A DNA stretch of 64,000 nucleotides from positions 1,203,263 to 1,267,262 of the forward strand of contig NZ_KQ236743.1 of assembly GCF_001185345.1 (NCBI RefSeq), given 5' to 3'. The notes beneath the pieces were generated by a model. It worked only from the letters and a program-made list of their open reading frames with translations, did not search any database and was not told the DNA's origin. Both the position numbers and the translations under genes were made by a program. Origin of the DNA: Dorea sp. D27. Lineage in GTDB: Bacteria; Bacillota; Clostridia; Lachnospirales; Lachnospiraceae. Of this stretch, positions 48,503-57,251 are shown piece by piece. Position 1 is the stretch's first letter. Each line of letters opens with the position of its first letter.

Positions 48503-50185
48503 TTATCTTTCGTTGTGAAGCAGCTTATGCTCTTTTCCTTTCAGCAGGCCGCTGTAAAGCGACTGAATGATAGGGTTTTCGTTGGACAGCTTAATCTGTG
48601 CCACCGTGTCTATCTTATACAGCGCTTCCAGCCTTGCCTTCTTCGTCCGCGCCCCTATCGGCACCGGCTGTCCCCCGCCGGTGATGCAGCCGCGCCTGCA
48701 TGCCATGACTTCCACGAAGTCATAATATAATTCGCCGGACTGAATCTTGCCCATCACCTCGTCGGCGCACTTAAGCCCGTTAACTACTGCAATCTTTACC
48801 TCCCTCTCTCCGAGGGTCACTGCTGCTTCTTTGGTTCCCTCTATCCCTCTCACTCCGGTAAAGCTGATGTTTTCAAGATCCTCCTGCCTGCTGTTTCCGA
48901 CGAGCCTGCGCAGGACGGCCTCCGTCACACCGCCGGTTACGCCGAATATCGCGCCGGCGCCCGAGGACAGTCCAAATGGCATATCCAGCGCTTCGGAAGG
49001 CATCTGGGCAAGGTCGATTCCCGCTTCCTTTATCATACGTGTCACTTCCGTCGTCGTGAGGACATAATCCACATCCTGCTCTCCGTCCGTGTTATGTTCC
49101 GGGCGCCTTATCTCCGCCTTCTTCGCGGTACACGGCATGATAGATACGACTATGGTCTTCCTCCTCTCCTCTGTGTCCATACGCGCCTCCTCTTTCAGCA
49201 CGGCGCCGAACATCTGCTGCGGCGACCGGCATGTGGATATATGCTCCCTCAGGCCGGGATACTTGTTCTCGCAGAATTTCACCCATCCGGGACAGCAGGA
49301 GGTGAACAGAGGCAGGTTATCTCCTGACTCGATTCGTTCCAGTAATTCCTTTGCTTCTTCCATTACCGTCAAATCGGCTCCGAAGTTCGTGTCATATATC
49401 TCGTCAAATCCCATCCTCCTAAGGGCTGCCGCCAGCTTGCCAAGCGAATTCTCACCCTTCGGTATGCCGAATTTGTCACCGACCGCCACGCGGACGGCAG
49501 GTGCAATCTGCACGACGACACGGGTATCCTTGTCGGCGACCGCTTCCCATACCGGACGTATGTTCTGCTTAATCGTGATAGCGCCGGTCGGGCAGACGGC
49601 CCTGCACTGTCCACAGCCTACACAGTCTGTCTTAGCAAGGTCTTTGTTAAAGGCAGGCATCACCTGCATCCTGGCGCCCCGGAATGCGAAGTCCAGCACG
49701 CCAAGGCCCTGTATCTCATCACACGTACGGACACAGTCGCCGCAGAGGATACATTTGTTCGGATCACGCACGATACAGTCCGAACTTTCATCAAGCGGAA
49801 GCTGCGGCTTGTTGTTCTCAAACCTGACATAGCTTACGCCAAGCTGCTGCGCCAGCTTCTGCAACGTACAGACGCCGTTCTTACGGCATGTCGTACAGTC
49901 TCTGCAGTGGGATGCGAGCAGCAGTTCCAGAATCATCTTCCGGTGGTGCTGGAGCCTTGGCGTATTCGTGTATATCACCATCCCCTCTCTCGGTGTCTCG
50001 GAGCAGGAGGCGAACACCTTCCCTCTGTCATCTTCCACTACGCACATCCTGCACGCGCCGTAAGTTGACAGTTCAGAATGATAGCAGAACGTAGGAAGAT
50101 CGATTCCGGACTTCCGGATGACAGATAGTACATTCTTTTCATCGTCGAACGCCACCTTCCGGTTGTTGATTGTCATATATTTCAT
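48503..50185 (-). CDS. hydA: [FeFe] hydrogenase, catalytic subunit of the NADH/ferredoxin bifurcating complex
   Basis: A 560-residue group A hydrogenase. The N-terminal [2Fe-2S] domain uses C34, C45, C48 and C61, a His-ligated cluster uses H93, C97, C100 and C106, and two [4Fe-4S] clusters follow (C145-C155, C188-C198). The H-cluster motifs are TSCCPGW (295-301), MPCTAKK (350-356) and EVMACRRGCITGGG (492-505). It lacks the C-terminal [2Fe-2S] extension of the Thermotoga HydA. With HydB and HydC it couples H2 to NAD and ferredoxin in the cytosol. It follows hydB by 12 bases. Confidence 0.95.
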   Translation of the reverse strand: MKYMTINNRKVAFDDEKNVLSVIRKSGIDLPTFCYHSELSTYGACRMCVVEDDRGKVFASCSETPREGMVIYTNTPRLQHHRKMILELLLASHCRDCTTCRKNGVCTLQKLAQQLGVSYVRFENNKPQLPLDESSDCIVRDPNKCILCGDCVRTCDEIQGLGVLDFAFRGARMQVMPAFNKDLAKTDCVGCGQCRAVCPTGAITIKQNIRPVWEAVADKDTRVVVQIAPAVRVAVGDKFGIPKGENSLGKLAAALRRMGFDEIYDTNFGADLTVMEEAKELLERIESGDNLPLFTSCCPGWVKFCENKYPGLREHISTCRSPQQMFGAVLKEEARMDTEERRKTIVVSIMPCTAKKAEIRRPEHNTDGEQDVDYVLTTTEVTRMIKEAGIDLAQMPSEALDMPFGLSSGAGAIFGVTGGVTEAVLRRLVGNSRQEDLENISFTGVRGIEGTKEAAVTLGEREVKIAVVNGLKCADEVMGKIQSGELYYDFVEVMACRRGCITGGGQPVPIGARTKKARLEALYKIDTVAQIKLSNENPIIQSLYSGLLKGKEHKLLHNER

Positions 50186-50197
50186 GTCTCTTTCCTC

Positions 50198-52084
50198 CTA
50201 TGCTTCTATATGGATTGCACCGAATGCACACGCGCTTTCGCATGCGCCGCACTTGATACATCTCGAATCGTCGATGGCATACGGTTCTTTGATCTTGCCG
50301 CTGATTGCCCCTGCAGGACAGTTTCTGGCACATTTGGAACATCCCTTGCACCGCTCCGGGCTGATGACAAATCTGCGAAGAGCCGTACATGTGTGGGATA
50401 CGCACTTTTTCTCTGCCACATGTTCCATATATTCATCACGGAACAGCTTAAGCGTACTCATGACAGGAAGCGCTGCGCTCTTCCCAAGACCGCAGAGCGC
50501 CGTCTCGGTAATCGTCCTCGCCAGTTCATCCAGCGTATCCAGATCCTCTTCCCTTCCATTGCCCTGCACGATGCGTTCCAGTATTTCCAGCATCCGCTTC
50601 GTGCCCTCGCGGCACGGAACACATTTGCCGCAGCTTTCGTTCTGGGTGAAGTTCATGAAGAAGCGTGCGACCTCTACCATACATGTATGGTCATCCATGA
50701 CGACAAGCCCTCCGGAACCTATCATCGCCCCCATCTTCTTCAGCGAGTCAAAATCCAGATTGACATCAAGGTGCTGGGTAATCAGGCAGCCGCCGGAAGG
50801 CCCCCCTATCTGCACTGCCTTAAAGCCGCCGTCTCCTTTGATGCCGCCACCGATATCAAAGATGACCTCACGCAGCGTCGTCCCCATCGGTACTTCGATA
50901 AGGCCCGTATTCTTTACACTCCCCGTCAGGGCAAATGCCTTCGTTCCCGGACTGTTCTCCGGTCCGATCGTCTTGTACCAGTCCGCCCCTCTGCTTATGA
51001 TCATAGGTACATTGGCAAAGGTCTCCACATTGTTCAGTACGGTCGGCTTGGCAAACAGCCCCTGTTCCACCGTGCGGGGAGGCTTCACCCTCGGCATGCC
51101 CCGGCTTCCTTCGATAGAGGCTGTAAGGGCGCTTCCCTCGCCGCACACGAATGCACCCGCCCCACGGTTGATATGGAGCCGGAAAGAGAAGCCGGAGCCA
51201 AGGATGTCATCCCCGAGCAGCCCCCGCTCTTCCGCCTGTCTGATGGCGAGCTTCAGGCGGCTGATGGCAAGCGGGTATTCCGCCCGCACATAGATATATC
51301 CTTCCTGTGCCCCTACCGCGTATGCCGCGATCATCATCCCCTCGATCATCTTGTGAGGATCTCCCTCCATGATGCTTCTGTCCATGAACGCGCCCGGATC
51401 TCCCTCATCGCCGTTACAGACGACATATCTCGTCTTTTCCTTCTGTCTGGCCACCTGGCTCCACTTATATCCGGTCTGGAAGCCGCCTCCTCCCCTCCCT
51501 CTTAGGTTAGAATCAAGTATCTCCTGCACCACTTCTTCCGGCTTCATGTCAAAGAGAACCTTTCCGAGCGCTTCATATCCTCCATGCGCTATGTATTCTT
51601 CGATGTGTTCCGCGTCGATATGTCCGCAGTGCTCCAGGACGAGCCTGGTCTGCCTCTTGTAGAACGGTATCTCTTCCTGCCGCTGGTACTCTATGCCGTC
51701 CTGCTTATAGAGCAGATGCCGGATGACATCACCGTTCCTTATGGTCCTCTCAAAGATTGCCTCACAGTCGTCCACAGACACTTTCGTATACAGGATACCC
51801 ATCGGCTCGATCCGCATGAGCGGCCCCATCTCACAGAACCCGTGGCAGCCGCTTTTTTTGATGCCTATGCCGTTATCTCCATGGGCGATTTCAGGCCCGA
51901 ACTCGACTTCTACATCCGGGCATTCCTGCGCAAGGCTGCACATCTTGTCATATATTTCTCCGGAACCGCCGGCCAGGCACCCGGTACCTGCACAGATCAG
52001 TATTCTGCACTTGCTCTGTGCGATGGCCGTCTTGGCATTCTCCCTGACTTGTTGCAGCTTCTCTACATTTTCTATCTTCTGCAT
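50198..52084 (-). CDS. hydB: NuoF-like flavin subunit of the bifurcating hydrogenase
   Basis: A 628-residue NADH-oxidising subunit. An N-terminal thioredoxin-like [2Fe-2S] domain (CAGTGCLAGG near 32-41, GCHGFCEMGP) precedes the NADH/FMN domain (LRGRGGGGFQTGYKW), an SLBB domain, the N3-type cluster ESCGKCVPCREGTKR and two C-terminal [4Fe-4S] motifs (CKGCSKCARNCP and CIKCGACESACAF). The layout equals HndC/HydB proteins, where the FMN is the bifurcation site. It is two bases from hydC. Confidence 0.95.
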   Translation of the reverse strand: MQKIENVEKLQQVRENAKTAIAQSKCRILICAGTGCLAGGSGEIYDKMCSLAQECPDVEVEFGPEIAHGDNGIGIKKSGCHGFCEMGPLMRIEPMGILYTKVSVDDCEAIFERTIRNGDVIRHLLYKQDGIEYQRQEEIPFYKRQTRLVLEHCGHIDAEHIEEYIAHGGYEALGKVLFDMKPEEVVQEILDSNLRGRGGGGFQTGYKWSQVARQKEKTRYVVCNGDEGDPGAFMDRSIMEGDPHKMIEGMMIAAYAVGAQEGYIYVRAEYPLAISRLKLAIRQAEERGLLGDDILGSGFSFRLHINRGAGAFVCGEGSALTASIEGSRGMPRVKPPRTVEQGLFAKPTVLNNVETFANVPMIISRGADWYKTIGPENSPGTKAFALTGSVKNTGLIEVPMGTTLREVIFDIGGGIKGDGGFKAVQIGGPSGGCLITQHLDVNLDFDSLKKMGAMIGSGGLVVMDDHTCMVEVARFFMNFTQNESCGKCVPCREGTKRMLEILERIVQGNGREEDLDTLDELARTITETALCGLGKSAALPVMSTLKLFRDEYMEHVAEKKCVSHTCTALRRFVISPERCKGCSKCARNCPAGAISGKIKEPYAIDDSRCIKCGACESACAFGAIHIEA

Positions 52085-52086
52085 CT

Positions 52087-52560
52087 TTACGCTCCTCTCA
52101 ATTCATGAATCAATTCTGCGGCCGCATCCGGCGTCATGGCCGGATACACCTTGTCATTTACCGTCAGTACCGGCGCAAGCCCGCAGGCCCCAAGACAGGA
52201 TACGGTCTCCAGCGTAAACAGCATGTCGTCCGTTGTCACTTTCTCTTTGGACAGCCCAAGTTCACTGTAGAGCCTCTCAAGAATCGGGATAGATTTCCTG
52301 ACGTGACATGCCGTACCGTCACACACTTTAATGACATATTTTCCCTTCGGCTCAAATGAGAAATTTTCGTAGAATGTCGCCACGCTGTAGGCTTTCGCTT
52401 CTGTAATGCCGAGCTTCCCCGCCACATAGCTTAATAGCTCCGGAGGCAGATAGCGGTATTCGCTCTGTATGTCCTGGATAATAGGAATGAGCGACGCATG
52501 GCCCGCGCCATGTGAGGCAATCACTTCATCCGCCTTGTCATAATAATGTTGTTCTAACAT
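52087..52560 (-). CDS. hydC: NuoE-like [2Fe-2S] subunit of the bifurcating hydrogenase
   Basis: A 157-residue thioredoxin-fold subunit. The [2Fe-2S] cysteines are in VCDGTACHVRKS and TVSCLGACGLAP, and the N-terminus IIQDIQSEYRYLPPELLSYVA is the usual NuoE helix bundle. It is the first gene of hydC-hydB-hydA, with a consensus promoter and a Rex-like operator. The start follows GAGGAGGA. Confidence 0.95.
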   Translation of the reverse strand: MLEQHYYDKADEVIASHGAGHASLIPIIQDIQSEYRYLPPELLSYVAGKLGITEAKAYSVATFYENFSFEPKGKYVIKVCDGTACHVRKSIPILERLYSELGLSKEKVTTDDMLFTLETVSCLGACGLAPVLTVNDKVYPAMTPDAAAELIHELRGA

Positions 52561-52602
52561 GTCATCCTCCTCTGTTGGTTAATTTTTTATCAATCTGAGC
52601 TT

Positions 52603-52631
52603 ATTATATTGAATATTTGTATAAATTGCAA
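52603..52631 (-). promoter_or_regulatory. hydCBA promoter
   Basis: TTGCAA (52626-52631, self-complementary) and TATAAT (complement of 52603-52608) with a 17-base spacer; the leader to hydC is about 35-40 bases. Confidence 0.85.
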
Positions 52632-52638
52632 TAGAATT

Positions 52639-52656
52639 TTGTTATTTATTTAACAA
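52639..52656. promoter_or_regulatory. Probable Rex operator
   Basis: TTGTTATTTATTTAACAA agrees with the clostridial Rex consensus TTGTTAANNNNTTAACAA at 13 of 14 defined positions. It lies seven bases upstream of the hydCBA -35 box and ten upstream of the -35 of the divergent XRE gene. Rex releases DNA when NADH is high, which suits a NADH-linked hydrogenase. Confidence 0.75.
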
Positions 52657-52665
52657 AATATGTAG

Positions 52666-52694
52666 TTGATATTCTCTGCCCAGACAGGCATAAT
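52666..52694 (+). promoter_or_regulatory. Promoter of the XRE regulator
   Basis: TTGATA at 52666-52671 and CATAAT at 52689-52694 with a 17-base spacer, 49 bases before the start codon. Confidence 0.65.
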
Positions 52695-52743
52695 AGATGA
52701 AGTAAATCTGAATATCTGTCAGGCAAGTCTATGGAGGTCGCGA

Positions 52744-53361
52744 ATGGAATTTAACGAAAAGCTGCAGCAGCTCAGAAAACAGAATAATATGACACAGGAA
52801 CAGCTTGCAATAAAGCTGTATGTATCAAGGACGGCAGTGTCAAAATGGGAAAGCGGGAAAGGCTGGCCGAATATCGAATCTCTGAAATGTATTTCCCGGG
52901 TCTTTTCCGTCTCTATCGATGAGCTTCTTTCGAGTGATGAGCTCATAACGATTGCCGAGACGGAAAACCGTTCCGGCTTCCGAAAAATGTACCGGTGCCT
53001 CTTTGGAATCATTGACGCCGCGGCGGTATCTTTTATCTTTCTACCTCTGTATGGGCAGCCACGTGGTTCCCATATCTACGCAGTGGACCTGATGTCTTAC
53101 ACTGGTCAGACGAAGTATAATCTCCTGATATACTGGTCTGTATTTCTGGCCTTTATCATACTGGGGAGTGCTGAGCTTCTGCTCACCCGCATGGAGAAAG
53201 AGGCTGCGGCCGATATCGTATGCCGATGTTCTGCCGTGTTGGGCGGACTGGCCGTCTGCCTTTTTGCTGCGGCTAGGGAACCCTATGTGACGGTACTCTT
53301 GTTTTTCTTCTTTACTTCAAAGGTCTTCCTGTTGGTAAGGCAGGTACCGGAAAAGCCCTGA
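52744..53361 (+). CDS. XRE-family regulator with membrane domain
   Basis: A 205-residue protein. Residues 1-60 are a Cro/CI-type helix-turn-helix (LRKQNNMTQEQLAIKLYVSR, then TAVSKWESGKGWPNIESLK). The rest holds about four hydrophobic segments, so it is a membrane-bound regulator of a type common in Firmicutes, whose ligand and targets are unknown. ATG at 52744 has GGAGG six bases upstream; the frame to 52666 runs through its own promoter. It is divergent from hydCBA and shares the Rex region, but a functional link is unproven. Confidence 0.85.
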   Translation: MEFNEKLQQLRKQNNMTQEQLAIKLYVSRTAVSKWESGKGWPNIESLKCISRVFSVSIDELLSSDELITIAETENRSGFRKMYRCLFGIIDAAAVSFIFLPLYGQPRGSHIYAVDLMSYTGQTKYNLLIYWSVFLAFIILGSAELLLTRMEKEAAADIVCRCSAVLGGLAVCLFAAAREPYVTVLLFFFFTSKVFLLVRQVPEKP

Positions 53362-53496
53362 CACGGAACGTGTCGCGGCCCTTCTTTGATGTGACGGCCC
53401 GTTTCTTGTCCGTCACGGCATGTGTGTCCATAATGAAGATACAGCCGCTTCGGCAGCTGCAATACTACAAAAGCATGCAAAGGAGACAAGTCTATC

Positions 53497-54165
53497 ATGA
53501 AAAGAAAAAAGACAAAGATTCATCTTACCGTGACATCCATCCTCTTCCTGACGTTCGCAATCTTCACTGTCCTCGTGAGAGTAGTGGATGTCATGCCTGT
53601 GGGCCCGCAGCACACCCGGGTGGGCTTTTCGACCGTCAACCAATATGTGTCAGAGCTTACAGGCATCAATATGCTCTGGTATGACATCACCGACTGGCTC
53701 GGTGTCGCCGTAATCGCTGCTGCCCTTGGATTTTCGTTCCTTGGTCTGTACCAGCTCATCAAAAGAAGAAGCATCAAAAAGGTAGACCCAGGGCTTTTGC
53801 TTCTCGGCGTATTTTACATTCTGGTCATCACTATCTATATATTGTTCGAGTTCGTAGTTGTCAATTACAGGCCTGTCATTCTGTCTCAAAATCTGGAGCC
53901 GTCTTACCCGTCCTCCCATACGATGGCAGCCGTCTGCATCATGGCGACGGCGATGGTGCAGTACCGGCATCTGCTGCGTGGAAAAAGGCTGCTGCTCATC
54001 CTGCTGGATATATGGTCTGTCCTCATTATCGTGGTGACTGTAGTCGGACGGCTCTTATCCGGCGTCCACTGGCTTACAGATATCGCGGGCGGCCTTCTGC
54101 TCTCTTCTGCTCTCGTCATGCTGTATATCTCCGTGCTGGAATCTGTCAGCTCCGGCGGCGAATAA
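53497..54165 (+). CDS. PAP2-family membrane phosphatase
   Basis: A 222-residue protein with about six membrane helices. The phosphatase motifs are NYRPVI (123-128), YPSSHT (137-142, catalytic histidine 141) and GRLLSGVHWLTD (184-195, nucleophile H191). The third motif begins GR where SR is most usual. Such enzymes dephosphorylate lipid phosphates or undecaprenyl diphosphate; the substrate is not evident. The 135-base gap from the XRE gene contains a GTGACGG / CCGTCAC hairpin but no gene. Confidence 0.87.
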   Translation: MKRKKTKIHLTVTSILFLTFAIFTVLVRVVDVMPVGPQHTRVGFSTVNQYVSELTGINMLWYDITDWLGVAVIAAALGFSFLGLYQLIKRRSIKKVDPGLLLLGVFYILVITIYILFEFVVVNYRPVILSQNLEPSYPSSHTMAAVCIMATAMVQYRHLLRGKRLLLILLDIWSVLIIVVTVVGRLLSGVHWLTDIAGGLLLSSALVMLYISVLESVSSGGE

Positions 54166-54175
54166 GAATCAAATA

Positions 54176-54204
54176 AGGGCGCCCTCCTCACGGAGAGCGC
54201 CCTG
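54176..54204. terminator. Terminator shared by rpsO and the PAP2 gene
   Basis: AGGGCGCTCTCC and GGAGGGCGCCCT form a 12-base-pair stem with a GTGA loop on the minus strand, followed by TTATTTG. It lies between convergent stops. Confidence 0.8.
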
Positions 54205-54229
54205 TTAACAGCACTTCATTGAAACCTGT

Positions 54230-54496
54230 TTATTTTCTCAATCCAAGTCTCTCAATCAAAGAACGGTATCTTGTGATATCTTTGTTCTTCAAGTAAGCAA
54301 GCAGACCTCTTCTCTGCCCTACCATCTTAAGAAGGCCCCTTCTTGAGTGGTGGTCCTTAGGATTTGCTTTAAAATGATCTGTAAGATCATTGATTCTTGC
54401 TGTCAGGATGGCAATCTGTACTTCCGGAGAACCTGTATCTCCCTCTCCCCTGCCATATTCAGCGATAATCTGTTCTTTCTGCTCTTTTGAAACCAT
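54230..54496 (-). CDS. rpsO: 30S ribosomal protein S15
   Basis: An 88-residue primary 16S rRNA-binding protein of the platform. [17 protein letters not shown] and [15 protein letters not shown]-like [15 protein letters not shown] are family fingerprints. It has its own promoter and a leader of about 90 bases that may carry S15 autoregulation, as in other bacteria, though I did not resolve a fold. The start has AGGAGG upstream. Confidence 0.97.
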   Translation of the reverse strand: MVSKEQKEQIIAEYGRGEGDTGSPEVQIAILTARINDLTDHFKANPKDHHSRRGLLKMVGQRRGLLAYLKNKDITRYRSLIERLGLRK

Positions 54497-54590
54497 CTGT
54501 TCTTCCTCCTATATTCTATATTGCACCGCCTGGCATTAAGCAATGGCTGGAGTCGTCCAATTACCGAACACCGGCTGTTCATACCTATGT

Positions 54591-54619
54591 AGTATACCAT
54601 AGAGGACCATGGAAGTAAA
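54591..54619 (-). promoter_or_regulatory. rpsO promoter
   Basis: TTTACT (complement of 54614-54619) and TATACT (complement of 54591-54596) with a 17-base spacer, in the gap after the Na/Pi transporter. Confidence 0.75.
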
Positions 54620-54639
54620 GCAGTATTTTCTGCCATCCT

Positions 54640-56292
54640 TTAATCTTCCTCTTCGTCGTCTTCCTCATTGTCCTCTGGTTCCAGAATCGCAAACGCAATA
54701 TTCGTTGCATGATCGGCCACACGTTCCAGACCGGATATCGTATCTGAAAATATCATGCCCGCCTCCGGCGTACATTTATTCTTCGTGAGACGCTTTACAT
54801 GGGAACGCTGCAGCTTCTTCTCCCTGTCGTCAATCTCATCTTCCAGATCCAGTATCTCCTGCATGTGCTCCTGATTACGGTTCGTAAACATGTCGAGGGA
54901 ATACTCCAGTATCTCTACAACCATGGCAGTCATATCATGGAGCTGCTTCTTCGCCTTGTCGCTGAATTCCACCCCGTCGGCGATTCGCATCCTTGCAGAA
55001 TCGACGAAGTTCTCCGCATGGTCCCCGATACGCTCGATATCGTTCACCACATGGAACAGGCCTCCGATGAGCTTGGCGTCAGCCAGGGGCAGTTCTATCT
55101 CATTGACACGCACAAGGTAGTCTGTAATCTTCTTGTTCAGGAAATCTATATATTTTTCTCTGCCGTACACCGTATTGATTTCTTCCTCGTCCAGGGAACA
55201 CAGGGCATCCATACCTGTCTTCAGGTTAGCGATTGCAATTCTGCCCATATGCTCAATCTCCCGTATCCCGTCCACTACGGCAGTCGCAGGTGACACGATA
55301 GACCCTTCGCCGATAAACTGCAGTTCAAATCCGTCTTCTGATGACACGTCCGTACCCGGCACAATCTTATATGTCGCCTTGACTACCCAGTTCATGAACG
55401 GGAACAGCAAGACTACCTCACAGATCTTGATCAGCGTATGTGCATTGGCAACGGCACGGGCCGCGTTGCCTCCGGAGAGCCTCAGGAGCGCCTCTGTAAT
55501 CGGCGTGACACCAATGAGCAGCACGATAAGTATAAAAGCCGAGCCGATGACGTTGAACAGGAAGTGAATCATAGCAGCGCGCTTGGCATCTTTCTTTCCT
55601 CCAAGGCTGGCTATAAGCGCAGACACGCAGGAGCCTATATTGCATCCGAGAATCAGGAACGGACAGATAGCAAAGGCCAGCAATCCCTGGGATGCCATCA
55701 GGATGACGATACCAACCGTGGCAGAAGAGCTCTGCAGGATTGCCGTTATGACAAAACCGGTCAGTATCGCGGCGAACGGATTCCTCAGTGATTTTAACAG
55801 CTCTACGATGTGAGGCGACTCCCGCAGGGAAGACATTGCATCTCCCATGATGCTCAACCCCATAAACAGGATACCGAACCCCAGTATCACTTCCCCTGTC
55901 CGCTTTATATTCAGCTTCTTGCAGAACATGACCATTATGACGCCGATGATGACGAACAGCGGAGCGATATCAGACAGGTTGAACGCAATCAGCTGCCCCG
56001 TAACGGTCGTACCGATGTTGGCGCCAAGAATTACCCCGGAAGCCTGCAGCAGGTTCATAAGTCCGGAATTGACGAAGCTTACTACCATGACGGTCGTCGC
56101 GCTCGACGACTGTACGACCGCCGTAAACAGGATACCGACCAGCATCCCGACAAACCTGTTCTTCGTAAAGAATTCCAGGATTCCTCTCATCTTGGCTCCC
56201 GCTGCTTTCTCAAGCCCCTCGCTCATGAGCTTCATTCCGAAAAGGAACAGTCCCAGTCCCCCAAGCAGTAAGAAAAACGTTGTTATACTCAT
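54640..56292 (-). CDS. Na+/phosphate cotransporter family protein
   Basis: A 550-residue protein. The membrane part (about 1-310) has the two inverted Na/Pi repeats, each with a QSSSAT motif (VVQSSSATTVM near 60, ILQSSSATVGI near 190). The C-terminal half is a PhoU-like helical bundle (FHVVNDIERIGDHAENF and GLERVADHATNIAFAI), typical of bacterial NptA/YjbB relatives. It imports or exports phosphate with sodium. AGAGGAG is seven bases before the ATG, and ribF ends 16 bases upstream. Confidence 0.92.
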   Translation of the reverse strand: MSITTFFLLLGGLGLFLFGMKLMSEGLEKAAGAKMRGILEFFTKNRFVGMLVGILFTAVVQSSSATTVMVVSFVNSGLMNLLQASGVILGANIGTTVTGQLIAFNLSDIAPLFVIIGVIMVMFCKKLNIKRTGEVILGFGILFMGLSIMGDAMSSLRESPHIVELLKSLRNPFAAILTGFVITAILQSSSATVGIVILMASQGLLAFAICPFLILGCNIGSCVSALIASLGGKKDAKRAAMIHFLFNVIGSAFILIVLLIGVTPITEALLRLSGGNAARAVANAHTLIKICEVVLLFPFMNWVVKATYKIVPGTDVSSEDGFELQFIGEGSIVSPATAVVDGIREIEHMGRIAIANLKTGMDALCSLDEEEINTVYGREKYIDFLNKKITDYLVRVNEIELPLADAKLIGGLFHVVNDIERIGDHAENFVDSARMRIADGVEFSDKAKKQLHDMTAMVVEILEYSLDMFTNRNQEHMQEILDLEDEIDDREKKLQRSHVKRLTKNKCTPEAGMIFSDTISGLERVADHATNIAFAILEPEDNEEDDEEED

Positions 56293-56308
56293 TTGTATTC
56301 TCCTCTAT

Positions 56309-57241
56309 CTAATCCGCGGCTGCTATCCCGAAATACCGTCTTCCAAAGGCAATATCCCCGGCCACGCATTTCTTCATCTCTTCTACGTCTGCAAATTTCT
56401 GTTCCGGCCTACAGAACTCCAGCAGTTCTATCTTCACTTCTTTGCCGTACGCGTTACCGGAATAGTCAAAGAGATAGCTTTCCACGAGCAGTCGGTTCTC
56501 ATCTGAAACGGTCGGCTTTACACCGATATTGGCGATGCCTTCATACCAGGTCCCGTCGACCCGTACCCGGTCCAGATATACGCCGTTGGGCGGCATAGCC
56601 TTTTCTTCAGCGGGAGCGACATTGAACGTAGGAAATCCGAGCGTCCTGCCAAGCTTCCGGCCATGTTCCACGACCCCCTGCAGGCCGTAAGGATATCCGA
56701 GCATTTCCCGGACGATTGGCATATTCCCTTCTTTTAACAGTTGTTTTATATATGTGCTGCTTATGACGTGTCCTTCCCGCCGTTCCTTCTCAACGACGAC
56801 GAGCTCATAGTCGTATTTCCGGGCATATGCCTGGAGCATGTGGATATCTCCACGCTTTTTGTGTCCGAAATGAAAATCTGTTCCCACGACCACATATGCG
56901 GCATGAAATCTCTTCTGAATCACCTCTTCTATGAATGCCTCCGCCTCCATCTGGCTGAACGCTTCTGTAAATGGACAGTCCACAAGAGCGTCTACTTCAC
57001 CATCCAGGCGGCTTCTTCTCTCATCCTTCGTCATCAGGACTTCCAGTGCGATTCCCTTCTTCTTATATAAAACACTCATGTCGAAGGCACATACGATGCT
57101 TTTTATATCGTCCTGCCTTCCATATTCTTTCACCATATCTATCAGCTTCTTATGCCCCAGGTGCAGCCCGTCGAACTTTCCAAGCGTCACCGCACTGCGG
57201 CCGTCCCCATGATATGCTTCCAGACCTTCTATATACTGCAT
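56309..57241 (-). CDS. ribF: Bifunctional riboflavin kinase / FAD synthetase
   Basis: A 310-residue enzyme converting riboflavin to FMN and FAD. The N-terminal adenylyltransferase domain carries GKFDGLHLGHKKL, VVVGTDFHFGHKKRGD and ISSTYIKQLL; the C-terminal kinase domain carries GRTLGFPTFNV and the metal site NGVY. ATG at 57241 has AGAGGA six bases upstream. It is ten bases after truB, the usual position in the nusA-infB operon. Confidence 0.96.
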   Translation of the reverse strand: MQYIEGLEAYHGDGRSAVTLGKFDGLHLGHKKLIDMVKEYGRQDDIKSIVCAFDMSVLYKKKGIALEVLMTKDERRSRLDGEVDALVDCPFTEAFSQMEAEAFIEEVIQKRFHAAYVVVGTDFHFGHKKRGDIHMLQAYARKYDYELVVVEKERREGHVISSTYIKQLLKEGNMPIVREMLGYPYGLQGVVEHGRKLGRTLGFPTFNVAPAEEKAMPPNGVYLDRVRVDGTWYEGIANIGVKPTVSDENRLLVESYLFDYSGNAYGKEVKIELLEFCRPEQKFADVEEMKKCVAGDIAFGRRYFGIAAAD

Positions 57242-57251
57242 AGCTTTTCCT

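Noticed and set aside
50118-51505. Plus-strand frames of 391 and 431 codons
   Set aside because: Antisense to hydB and hydA; they follow the codon bias of the true genes and carry no domain.
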